Shown: piece after piece, positions 51,293 to 59,569 of the stretch | Layout of the letters: every line of letters begins with the position of its first letter | Numbering within the stretch: the stretch's first letter is position 1 | NCBI GenBank assembly: GCA_016935315.1 | Contig: JAFGRD010000081.1 | Coordinates: 1 to 64,000 of the forward strand | Reading direction: 5' to 3' | Length of the DNA: 64,000 bases | DNA from: Pirellulales bacterium | GTDB lineage: Bacteria > Planctomycetota > Planctomycetia > Pirellulales > Thermoguttaceae | Translations under genes and position numbers: made by a program | The notes under the pieces: model-generated | What the model was told of the DNA's origin: nothing | What the model saw: only the letters and a program-made list of their open reading frames with translations | Database searches by the model: none

Positions 51293-53353
51293 CTACGCCG
51301 CCGCCTGTCGGCCACGCCGCCGCCGACATGCCCACAGACCGAACATGCCGCCGATCAGCATCGCCAGGGTGCTCGGTTCCGGGATGATCAGGTTGCCCTC
51401 ATGCACGCCGGCCGCGCCCTGAATGGTGTAGGTGAACGTCAGGTCCTTCATCAGGTCGACCTGCGAGAACTCGTTGCCAATCACATCGCCCAGGAGATGC
51501 TGGCCGTTGATCAGCGCGGAGAAATTGCCGCTGATCCGCGTGTCGGTGTCTTCCTTGAAGAAACCCAAATTCCTGGCCGGCTTACCGGTAAAGATACCCG
51601 CCGCGGAGATCAGCACGTAGCCGTTGATCGTCAGGCCGTTGGTGTCGATCGTGATGCCCTCGGAGTCGACGACCAGATCGACCGTGCCGTCGCCAAGCAC
51701 GCCGGGTTCCATGGCGGCGTACTCGCCGAGGCCGAACAGGTTGGTGGCCAGGATGGCCTGGATGTCGAGGCCGTTGCAGCGGCCGTCGCCCGTGAAATCG
51801 CCCTCCGGCCAGTCGGTGTCGACATCGGCGCCGAACTTGTTGGCCGACAGGATGGCCTGGATGTCGACGCCGTTGACCCGGCGGTCGCCGTTCGCGTCGC
51901 CATCAGCGGCTTGGAAGAGACCGAGCGTCACCGAGGCGGCGCTGGTCGTCACGTCCTCGAAGAACACGCCGTGACCGAGGTGGTCTCCGGCGTCAGGCAC
52001 GTCGGTAAAGACGCCCAGGATCGTGCTGCCCGAGGTGAGTTGCATGACCGTTCGGCTTGCCTCCCCGACCGATGCGAGACCCTCGGTTGCCTGCACCGTC
52101 AGCTTGCTGCCCGATCTGAGAAGGACGTCGTCCGCCGTGATCAGGTCGGCGGAGGCAGCGTCCACTCGGCATGCGAATTCAGCACCCGGCAACATCCGCA
52201 GCAGGCCTTCGACGTGCAGCGTGCCCGGCCCGGCCGGGAAAGACACCATGCGGCAGATGTCGGCGCTGCCGTCGATCATGCTGCCGTCGGCGGCGACCAC
52301 CGCATCGAACGTGCCGGATCCGCCCACGCTCAGTTGCGATGCCGGTCCGAGGGTCAACGCGGTACCCGCGGCGAAGGTCACGTCGTTGCCGACCGTCAAG
52401 TTCCGGCCGGAAGCGATCTCGACCCCGCCGCTGATGACGTTCAGGCTGCGCGCTTCGCGATCCGCGGCCACCAGGACCGTGTCCGCCTGGACCACCGCGT
52501 CGGTCGCGGCACCGGGAATGTCGGTGGCGTGGTCGTGGTTCTCATCGAGCCAGCGTGAAAACCCGCCGCCGTCGGTCTGGCCCCAGTCGCCCTCCCCCAG
52601 GCCGTCCCAGATCCGCACCGGCGGCGGCAGAGCCCGGGTGAACTGTCCGGCGGCCTCAAAGGTTCCTGTGGCGGCCACACGGACCGAAACCGTCCCATCG
52701 TCCATGACCGCCTCGTCGAAATTGACCGGCAGTGTCAGCACCACGTCGTAAGTGGCCAGGCTGTCGTGGATCGACGCCAGCGACGCCTGCAACTGTCCGG
52801 TGGCCGACGTCGTTGCCTCGACGGGCGAGGTGGAGAGGTCGATGACCGTGGGATTGGGGTCAAGCACGCCCCCGACGAGCCCCGTCCCCGACGCGACAAA
52901 GGAGCCCTGGTTGAGAACCACCAGATGCTCCGCCGTGTCGAAATCACCTCCGGCAACCGTTCCCGGCGGATAGGGTGTGTCGAGCGTTGCCCCGATGCCG
53001 CTGCCGGTGGCCTCGATCCAGCCAAAGAAACTGAAGTCCAGCACAAACGACATGTCGGTGAACGAGACCAGACCGCCGGTGAACTCGACCTCGTCGACGC
53101 TTTGGACTTGATGGGTCACCGGATCGAAATCGATTCCCAAGCGGCTCAGGATGTTGCCCGAGGCATCCGTGGTGTCCGAATCGCTCCTCTGAATCGCTCC
53201 ATACCCGGCCGTGACGGTCATCTCCAAATGGTTCATCGGATTCGGAGGTGAGGTCAGTCCGAGATCGACCGGGATCGTCTCGCCAAACACGGCTGGCCCC
53301 ACCGCCAGCAGACACAACAGTGCCAAACCCGGCACCCAGTTCATAGGCTTCAT
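51293..53353 (-). CDS. Secreted PEP-CTERM protein with dockerin-like repeats
   Basis: This 686-residue protein has a signal peptide (MNWVPGLALLCLLAVGPAVFG), beta-rich regions including an autotransporter-like stretch (SLNVISGGVEIASGRNLTVG), two dockerin type I-like Ca motifs (DANGDRRVNGVDIQAILSA and DFTGDGRCNGLDIQAILAT, near residues 484 and 515) and a PEP-CTERM anchor (IPEPSTLAMLIGG, then CRRRRGRQ). It is presumably sorted to the cell surface or matrix by an exosortase. Function unknown. AAAGGAGA lies 8 bases before the ATG at 53353. Confidence 0.85.
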   Translation of the reverse strand: MKPMNWVPGLALLCLLAVGPAVFGETIPVDLGLTSPPNPMNHLEMTVTAGYGAIQRSDSDTTDASGNILSRLGIDFDPVTHQVQSVDEVEFTGGLVSFTDMSFVLDFSFFGWIEATGSGIGATLDTPYPPGTVAGGDFDTAEHLVVLNQGSFVASGTGLVGGVLDPNPTVIDLSTSPVEATTSATGQLQASLASIHDSLATYDVVLTLPVNFDEAVMDDGTVSVRVAATGTFEAAGQFTRALPPPVRIWDGLGEGDWGQTDGGGFSRWLDENHDHATDIPGAATDAVVQADTVLVAADREARSLNVISGGVEIASGRNLTVGNDVTFAAGTALTLGPASQLSVGGSGTFDAVVAADGSMIDGSADICRMVSFPAGPGTLHVEGLLRMLPGAEFACRVDAASADLITADDVLLRSGSKLTVQATEGLASVGEASRTVMQLTSGSTILGVFTDVPDAGDHLGHGVFFEDVTTSAASVTLGLFQAADGDANGDRRVNGVDIQAILSANKFGADVDTDWPEGDFTGDGRCNGLDIQAILATNLFGLGEYAAMEPGVLGDGTVDLVVDSEGITIDTNGLTINGYVLISAAGIFTGKPARNLGFFKEDTDTRISGNFSALINGQHLLGDVIGNEFSQVDLMKDLTFTYTIQGAAGVHEGNLIIPEPSTLAMLIGGMFGLWACRRRRGRQAAA

Positions 53354-53679
53354 CTGGAATCTCCTTTCACATCCAAATGGTTTGCCGCATCGCCGCATGC
53401 ATGCTGCCGAAGCCGAGGAGAGATTGGGTGGATATCGCCTGACCCCCTCCTTCGACGTTTCGCCGCCCGACCAGTCGCGCGCCGCTACAGCAGAACCCAC
53501 AGCCCTGCGACCGATCGGAGGGGGCCGCCCGGTGTTCCCGGTGCCGCCGTGCATGGGGACAACCCCACAGCCCGCTCCTCAGCAGTCGACACGATGTTCT
53601 CTCCGCTACTCCTGATTTTAGCAGATGTGCGGGATAGTCGCATCAGGAAAAACAGGCAAGAATCGTAGAGTTGGGGAGG
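53354..53679. other. Gene-free region between two leftward genes
   Basis: It contains leader DNA for the PEP-CTERM/dockerin gene. No frame with plausible protein features and no clear RNA gene is visible. Confidence 0.4.
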
Positions 53680-55083
53680 TCATTGCACCATCTCCGGCTT
53701 CGCCACCAAATCGGTGATCTTTGCGGGCAACCTCCAGACGTGCTCTCCCCCCCGATTGGTAAAGAAGAGGTGACTCTCCGACGGCCTGCGGCCATGTCCG
53801 TCTGCCCAGAGCGCGTAGAAATCGGGATGGGCGTCGACCGGCCGTCGGACATAGGTATGGTTCCGTGGGCTGTTGTGCGTCAACTGCCGCAGCTTCTGCC
53901 AAGTCGCGCCCCGATCGCCGCTGGTCCAGACGGCAATCTCTCCGCCGGTGTTGAAGGGCTGCGGCCCGGGCTCGGTGGGGGCGATCAGCCGCCACGTTCC
54001 GTCCGGCTCGACATAGAGCGAACCCATGTCGTAGTTGTTGTCCGAGGTGATCGACCCGCCGATTTTCCACTGCGTTCCTGTCCAGTGGGCCGTGTTCCAG
54101 AGCCGCGGATCGTTCTTCGGACCCGATTCCCAGCCGCCGCTGGTCAGATAGAGAATCACGGGGCGGCCATCGGAATCGAACGCCAGATCCTTCAGATAGA
54201 CGTTGCGGTGCTTTACCCGATAGTCACGCACCAGCGCCACGCTCTCGGGCGTGGTCAACGGCAGCTCGACGGCCTGGCCCCGGATGTTGTGCCAGCTCTT
54301 GCCGAAGTCGTCCGTTTCCAGGTAGTAGAGGTTCGTTCGCCAGTTGAGGCCGTCGGGCTTGGGATGAAAGTTGAACGCCGTGGCGATCTTTCGGCCATGG
54401 TGTTCGCTGATCTGGTAGTGGCCCAGCTCCACGTGCGCGAGCATCTCGGGCTTGGCCCACGTGCGACCGTCGCGGCTGATCGTCTGGAACAGCCGGCGGC
54501 CGTTGCCGTACTTCGTGCACAGCAGCAGGAACCCGTTGTCCGATAGGTAGTGCGGCTGCGGATAAGAGAAGTTGGTCGTCGCCACGTGCTCGAAGGCGTC
54601 GATGTCGTACGCCCGTTTGCTGCGATGGATGAACGACGGTCGGCCGGTTCCGTGGGAGCTCGAGAAGATCCACACGTGCCCGCGGTCGTCCAACGCGATC
54701 ACCGGATTGTCGTGCGCATCGGTCGTCTGCTTGTCCAGCAGGATTCGCGGCCGCGGCACGGTGCCGGTGGCGTGGTCGTAGTAGGAGACCATGTGCAGCA
54801 GCGTCCGGCGGTCGGGGTCCGTGCCGCCGTAGCAAAAAAACGTCTTTTGCGCCGCCTCGGCATACACGGCCAGCGGCCGGTGCTTGGCGCAGTACGTCCC
54901 CAGCCCGCCGCTGTACTTGTAGACGTACTCGTCGTTCTGCGGCTGGTTCGAGTACCAGATTCCCCGGTAGCCGTCGGCCGTGGGCAGCGGATCGCGATCG
55001 GAAAACAGTTCGGCGCCGGGGGCCAGTGCCGTCCGGGAAAGCAGGATCGCTGCAACCAGCAGCGCGAAGCGTGAGGGGTTCAT
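53680..55083 (-). CDS. Secreted BNR-4 repeat protein
   Basis: This 467-residue exported protein has a signal peptide (MNPSRFALLVAAILLSRTALA) and repeated beta-propeller blades with Asp-box-like sequences (SRDGRTW, TDDFGKSWHN, SGDRGATWQKL). GIWYSNQPQNDEYVYKYSGG at the N-terminus and HDNPVIALDDRGHVWIFSSS match the BNR-4 family, which includes some ulvan-type polysaccharide lyases. Together with the sulfatase gene immediately upstream on the same strand, this suggests work on a sulfated polysaccharide. Enzyme activity is not shown. A gap of 140 bases separates the two genes. Confidence 0.85.
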   Translation of the reverse strand: MNPSRFALLVAAILLSRTALAPGAELFSDRDPLPTADGYRGIWYSNQPQNDEYVYKYSGGLGTYCAKHRPLAVYAEAAQKTFFCYGGTDPDRRTLLHMVSYYDHATGTVPRPRILLDKQTTDAHDNPVIALDDRGHVWIFSSSHGTGRPSFIHRSKRAYDIDAFEHVATTNFSYPQPHYLSDNGFLLLCTKYGNGRRLFQTISRDGRTWAKPEMLAHVELGHYQISEHHGRKIATAFNFHPKPDGLNWRTNLYYLETDDFGKSWHNIRGQAVELPLTTPESVALVRDYRVKHRNVYLKDLAFDSDGRPVILYLTSGGWESGPKNDPRLWNTAHWTGTQWKIGGSITSDNNYDMGSLYVEPDGTWRLIAPTEPGPQPFNTGGEIAVWTSGDRGATWQKLRQLTHNSPRNHTYVRRPVDAHPDFYALWADGHGRRPSESHLFFTNRGGEHVWRLPAKITDLVAKPEMVQ

Positions 55084-55223
55084 CGTACGGTCTCCTTCGC
55101 CCAACTTGTCCCATGAGGCTCGAAATGAAAAACTGCAACACTCCAGCACGCCGGCGGCTGGGGCGACTAGTGGCCAAAGCGTTACGGAAGCCGGAACATT
55201 GCGGTGTGTCCTCCACCCGTCGG

Positions 55224-56501
55224 TCAATCTGCCGGCCACCAGGCATCGATGTGTCGGCGAAGCGCTTCGACCTGTTGGGGCTGCTGGGCCGACAGATCGT
55301 GTTGCTCGTGCGGATCGGCCGCCAGGTCGAACAGCTCCGTGGCCCTGTCGGGCACATTGGGCTCCCGCGGCACGATCAGCTTCCAACGCCCTTCAACGCA
55401 CCAACGATACATCAGGCTGGACGCCGGATTGTGGACGTCGACCGCGTTGTGGGTGAAGATCTCGCCGAAGATGGCTTCCCGCTGTTTGGGCGCTTCGGTG
55501 TCCAGCAGGTTCACCCCCGGCATTTCGGGCGTGGGCTCGACCCCGCAGGCGGCCAGAATGGTCGGCGCCAGATCCACGCTGATCACCGGCGTCTGCTCGT
55601 CGCGGCGCGGCTCGATGTGCCTGGGCCAGCGGAGCATGATCGGCGTGCGAATCCCGCCGTCGTAGGGCGACCGCTTCGAGCGTGGGGCGTAGTGAGGACC
55701 ATCGCGCTGCTGGATCCAGCCGTTGTCCGTGACAAACACCACCAGGGTGTTCTCCGCCAGGCCCTTGCGGTCGAGGTGCCCGAGCAACTCGCCGCACGTC
55801 TGGTCGAACCATTCGCACATGGCCCAGTAGCGGGCCACGTGGATCGAGTCGGTCTTGCCGGTGTATTTCTCGAGCAGTGCCTGGGGCGGATTGTGGGGTT
55901 CATGGGGCAAGAACGGGGCGTACCAGAGGAAGAACGGCCGGCCGCCGGCCCGTTCGATGAAGTCGAACACCGGCTGAAGCCCCTCGCGGCCGATCTTCAG
56001 ACCCACGTCGCCGTGCCGCCCGCCGCGTTGCGGGTCGCCGTGGGTCATGCCCGAGGTGAAGCCGCCGCGGCGGTAGTGGCCTTCCCACCACTTGCCGGTT
56101 TGCAGGCTCAGGTAGCCCTGCCCGGCCAACAGGCGCGGCAGCGTGGGCACCCGATCGATGTAGGCGATCTGCTGCGCTCGCTGGCGCAGCATCTCTCCCC
56201 TGGCCAGGCGTGGCGGTGGATCGTTGCACGTGATCTTGTGCTGGTGCGGATACAGGCCCGTGGCCAGCGTCGCCAGGCTGGGGCGACAGAGGCTCGAAGG
56301 GACGTATCCCCGCGTGAAGACCAGGCTCTGCGAAGCCAGCCGGTCGAGATGGGGCGTCTGGATGACCTCGTGGCCCATGAAACCGAAGTCGCCCCACGCC
56401 TGATCGTCGCCGATGATCATCACCACATTGGGGCCCGCGGCCGTCGCGGCCGTCGCGCCCAGAATCGAGAAGGCCAATACGCCAAGCAAAGATCGTCGCA
56501 T
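55224..56501 (-). CDS. Sulfatase with atypical CRPSL active-site motif
   Basis: This 425-residue exported protein belongs to the type I sulfatase (alkaline phosphatase superfamily) group. It has a signal peptide (RSLLGVLAFSILGATAATAA), metal-binding NVVMIIGDDQAWGDFG, GKWWEGHYRRGG, FVTDNGW, and a C-terminal ELFDLAADPHEQHDLS. The formylglycine site reads SSLCRPSLATLATG: Cys is present but the Arg at position +4 of C-x-P-S-R is Leu. The usual maturation by FGE recognises C-x-P-x-R, so either maturation differs or this belongs to another subfamily. It probably acts with the BNR-4 protein downstream. Confidence 0.88.
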   Translation of the reverse strand: MRRSLLGVLAFSILGATAATAAGPNVVMIIGDDQAWGDFGFMGHEVIQTPHLDRLASQSLVFTRGYVPSSLCRPSLATLATGLYPHQHKITCNDPPPRLARGEMLRQRAQQIAYIDRVPTLPRLLAGQGYLSLQTGKWWEGHYRRGGFTSGMTHGDPQRGGRHGDVGLKIGREGLQPVFDFIERAGGRPFFLWYAPFLPHEPHNPPQALLEKYTGKTDSIHVARYWAMCEWFDQTCGELLGHLDRKGLAENTLVVFVTDNGWIQQRDGPHYAPRSKRSPYDGGIRTPIMLRWPRHIEPRRDEQTPVISVDLAPTILAACGVEPTPEMPGVNLLDTEAPKQREAIFGEIFTHNAVDVHNPASSLMYRWCVEGRWKLIVPREPNVPDRATELFDLAADPHEQHDLSAQQPQQVEALRRHIDAWWPAD

Positions 56502-56817
56502 AACCACGGCAGAAACCTCGCGTTGGGTGAAGCACTGGAATCCTATCGTGCCATCGTACCCTATTCGACGGTTGATTGCCAACCGGCGGAGGTTTGTCCC
56601 GGCAGGCCCCGCCTGCCAAGGCAGTTCGCGCCCGCCACAAGGCCCTTGATGGGGACTTCCGCAAGAGATCCGTCAGGAAACCAGTCGGGCATTCGCGGAA
56701 GAGGAAAGACCCACAGCGGCCTTGCCCTATCATGATGTCCCGACTTAAGATGGCGTCGGATTTCGTGGTTCTCCCCAATCAGAAAGCACGTCAGGAAACC
56801 GCACTCTATTGACGCGT

Positions 56818-56910
56818 GCACACTCCATGCGCGAGGGCGACCAACGGGAGCCCGACTTGTCCGGCCTCCCGTTGGTCGGCCTGGATCATTCACAATGCGA
56901 ACATCAATAG
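56818..56910 (+). repeat. Palindromic interspersed repeat, copy B (complete)
   Basis: Arms CGACCAACGGGAG (56838-56850) and CTCCCGTTGGTCG (56866-56878) pair perfectly over 13 bases; the centre pairs a little more (CCG/CGG). After the palindrome comes a unique part that contains ATGCGAACATCA at 56895-56906, which is the apparent start of the methylase gene. The stretch 56847-56906 matches 5884-5943 at 59 of 60 bases in reverse complement. Confidence 0.88.
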
Positions 56911-59300
56911 GCCGCCGCAAGACCCTCTCCGCCGGCAATCTTGCTCGAGATTTCGGAGGCAAGGGTCCGTTGGCCGCGACGGGTGTTCGGGCGCTCCACG
57001 AGGCGATTCTCGCGGCCGAGGATCCGAGCATCGCCGAGGCACAGCAGCGGTGGCAGACGCACTTCGGCACGGCGTCCGGCCATGATCTACGGCGACCCTC
57101 GCCCGAAATGAAACGCTTGGCGAAGGTCTACGGGACAACTCTCGCCGCCGAAAACGCCGGTGCAGTCCTCTTTGCGCTGCACACGTACTACGCCACGATA
57201 ACGCGGCTCCTGGTTGCCCGGGCGGTGGACTGTTCGCAAGCGACAATCGCGCTGGCCGACTTTGACGACCATCCGTTCGCCTGGTGTTTGACCACCGGGT
57301 ATGAGCCGGTCGAGCGGCTGGTCCGCCGGCTGGTCGGGGCCTTGTCGCAGTATGACCTGGGGCAGGGTGATCTGAGACCAGGTGATCTGAGACCGGGCGA
57401 TCTGAGACGGGGCGATTTGTCGGCGTGCGATCTGGCACTGCGTGGTTCGTCGCAGCATGATCCCGAGACGGCGTCGGCGGAATCCGCGCTCGGCGGCGAC
57501 GTGCTGGGACCGCTCTACCAGGAGCTGTTTCCCCGGCCCCTTCGACACAAGCTGGGCGAATACTACACGCCCGACTGGTTGGCCGACCACGTGCTCGACA
57601 TCCTGCAATACCCGGGCGGTCGGCGACACCGCTTGCTCGATCCCGCGTGCGGTTCCGGCACGTTTCTAATGGCGGCGATCCGGCGGCTCCGCGCCCGTTG
57701 CCAAGGCGACGAAGACGTCGGCGAACTCGGCCGCACGATTCTCGGCGGCGTCGTCGGTTTCGACCTGAACCCGCTGGCCGTGATGACGGCCCGGGCGAAC
57801 TACCTGATCGCGATTCGCGACCTGCTGCCGCACGTCGGCCGCGTGGAAATCCCGGTCTATCTCTGCGACTCGATCCTGGACGGCCGGGAGTCGGCCGGTC
57901 GGTTCGATTGCATTGCGGGCAACCCGCCCTGGATCGCGTGGGACAACCTGGCGGACGCCTATCGCCGGGCGACCAGGCCGCTTTGGGAGCACTACGGTCT
58001 GTTTTCACTTGCGGGCAAGGCGGGACGCCACGGCGGCGCCAAGAAGGACCTTTCCATGCTGATGCTGTACGTCAGCGCCGACCGCTACTTGAAACGCGGC
58101 GGCCGGCTGGCGATGGTCATCACGCAAACGCTCTTCCAGAGCAAGGGCGCCGGCGACGGGTTTCGCCGCTTCCGCCTCGGCCGTGAGGGAGACCGGCTCA
58201 ACGTGCTGCGCGTCGACGACCTGGTCGCGTTGCGGCCTTTCCAGGACGCGGCCAACTGGACCAGCACCATCCTGCTGGAGAAAGGCTCGTCGACGCAGTA
58301 TCCCGTGCCCTACGTCAAATGGTCGGCCGGTGCGGACGGCGACGGGCAGCCTTTCCGTCGCATGTTTCGGGCGGAGCCGATTGAGCCGGAGCTGCCGAGC
58401 TCACCGTGGTTCTTGCGGCCGGAGGGCTTCCGCGCCGAGCTGCGCCAGGTGATCGGTCCGTCCGACTACACGGCCCATTTGGGCGCCAACAGCGGCGGGG
58501 CCAACGGAGTCTTCTGGCTACAGGTGCTCGGCGCGGCCGACGGCGGCGTGCTGGTGCGCAACCTGGCCGAGAAAAGCCAACGCGGCGTCGAACCCGTCCA
58601 GCAGGTCATCGAGCCCGACCTGCTCTACCCGCTGGCCCGTTGGGCCGACGTGGGACGATACGGCGCGCTGCCGTCGGCCCATATTCTCCTGGCCCAAAAC
58701 GTCACGACCCGAACCGGTGTCGACGAGGCGACCATGCGGCGGCACTACCCGCGTACGTTCGGCTACTTGAAGCGGTTCGAGCGAGTCTTGACGGCTCGCG
58801 CGGCATACCGGCGATACCAGGCAGGCAAGGCGTTCTATTCGATGTACAACATCGATCGCGATACGGTGGCTCCCATCAAGGTCGTGTGGCGCCGGATGGA
58901 CCGGCGTCTGAACGCCGCGGTCGTTTGCCCGGCCAACGACCCGGTGCTGGGGCCGCGACCGGTCATCCCCCAGGAGACGTGCGTCTTGATCGCTTGTGAC
59001 TCGCGGGCTGAGGCACACTTCGTATGTGGCGTGCTCAACAGCACACTCGTCGATTTCCTGGTCCGTGCCCATAGCGTCCGCGGCGGAAAGGGTTTTGGCA
59101 CGCCGAGCATGCTCGATTTCATCAAGCTGCCTCGGTTCCGCGCAGCCGATCCGCGCCACCGGGAGCTGGCCAAGTGCAGCCGGCAAGCCCATGCAACCGC
59201 GGGGGACGTTCCCGATGGGTTGGCATGCCGTATCGACCGATTGGCTGCCGAGCTTTGGGGGCTCGATCAGAGCGAGTTGGACGCGATCCGCAAGTCATGA
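56895..59300 (+). CDS. N6-adenine DNA methyltransferase (Eco57I/type IIG-like), solitary
   Basis: This 801-residue protein is a gamma-class N6-adenine methylase. Motif I with its SAM-binding loop is LLDPACGSGTFLMAAIRRL (about residue 246), the catalytic motif IV is GNPPWIAWD (about 344) and HKLGEYYTPDWLADHVLD is the usual lead-in. A C-terminal target recognition-like region follows (NSTLVDFLVRAHSVRGGKGFGT). I do not see a PD-(D/E)XK nuclease motif in the first 200 residues, and no restriction or specificity gene is adjacent. It could be an orphan methylase, part of a defence system now lost, or a fused enzyme I cannot resolve. A GDLRP repeat lies at residues 157-172. Its start codon is in a repeat. 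Confidence 0.82.
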   Translation: MRTSIGRRKTLSAGNLARDFGGKGPLAATGVRALHEAILAAEDPSIAEAQQRWQTHFGTASGHDLRRPSPEMKRLAKVYGTTLAAENAGAVLFALHTYYATITRLLVARAVDCSQATIALADFDDHPFAWCLTTGYEPVERLVRRLVGALSQYDLGQGDLRPGDLRPGDLRRGDLSACDLALRGSSQHDPETASAESALGGDVLGPLYQELFPRPLRHKLGEYYTPDWLADHVLDILQYPGGRRHRLLDPACGSGTFLMAAIRRLRARCQGDEDVGELGRTILGGVVGFDLNPLAVMTARANYLIAIRDLLPHVGRVEIPVYLCDSILDGRESAGRFDCIAGNPPWIAWDNLADAYRRATRPLWEHYGLFSLAGKAGRHGGAKKDLSMLMLYVSADRYLKRGGRLAMVITQTLFQSKGAGDGFRRFRLGREGDRLNVLRVDDLVALRPFQDAANWTSTILLEKGSSTQYPVPYVKWSAGADGDGQPFRRMFRAEPIEPELPSSPWFLRPEGFRAELRQVIGPSDYTAHLGANSGGANGVFWLQVLGAADGGVLVRNLAEKSQRGVEPVQQVIEPDLLYPLARWADVGRYGALPSAHILLAQNVTTRTGVDEATMRRHYPRTFGYLKRFERVLTARAAYRRYQAGKAFYSMYNIDRDTVAPIKVVWRRMDRRLNAAVVCPANDPVLGPRPVIPQETCVLIACDSRAEAHFVCGVLNSTLVDFLVRAHSVRGGKGFGTPSMLDFIKLPRFRAADPRHRELAKCSRQAHATAGDVPDGLACRIDRLAAELWGLDQSELDAIRKS
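57363..57420 (+). repeat. 15-bp in-frame tandem repeat within the methylase gene
   Basis: GGTGATCTGAGACCA and close variants recur about four times, encoding GDLRP-GDLRP-GDLRR-GDL. The unit keeps frame and looks like a recent expansion in a linker between the N-terminal region and the methylase domain. Confidence 0.8.
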
Positions 59301-59455
59301 GGCTCCGGCACGCCGGCGCTAGGCGGCAAGCGCTCGGCGCAGTCACTCGACCTTTTCGGGCATGGCCGGGGCCAGGTTCTGTTTCTTGCCAGTGTCGTCG
59401 GCCAGGTTGTGCAACTCGTTGGCGCCCGCATCGAACCGTTCGATCAGCCGTCAGT
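59300..59455 (-). pseudogene. C-terminal remnant of a sulfatase gene
   Basis: On the minus strand the codons read RLIERFDAGANELHNLADD, then a further stretch to NLAPAMPEKVE, then TGA, LRRALAA, TAG, RRRAGA. This is the familiar tail of planctomycete sulfatases (KLIE-F-ELYNLADDP-NLA-MPEKV-ELRR-L-W), with two nonsense codons and nothing recognisable upstream of about 59455. It lies immediately after the methylase stop and is a different gene from the intact sulfatase at 55224-56501. Confidence 0.7.
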
Positions 59456-59569
59456 TCCCGGTAGTCCGGCGGCGGGCGCCGCGATACAATGATGCTTGCG
59501 ATGCAATGACGCCCACAAGGTAGTATCGCTTCCGACGCACACCACGATCCGAACCGAGGAGCGGCCGGC

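Noticed and set aside
57363-57420. Pentapeptide-repeat domain in the methylase
   Set aside because: Only about four units and the A(D/N)LXX pattern is not met; it is better described as a short tandem expansion.
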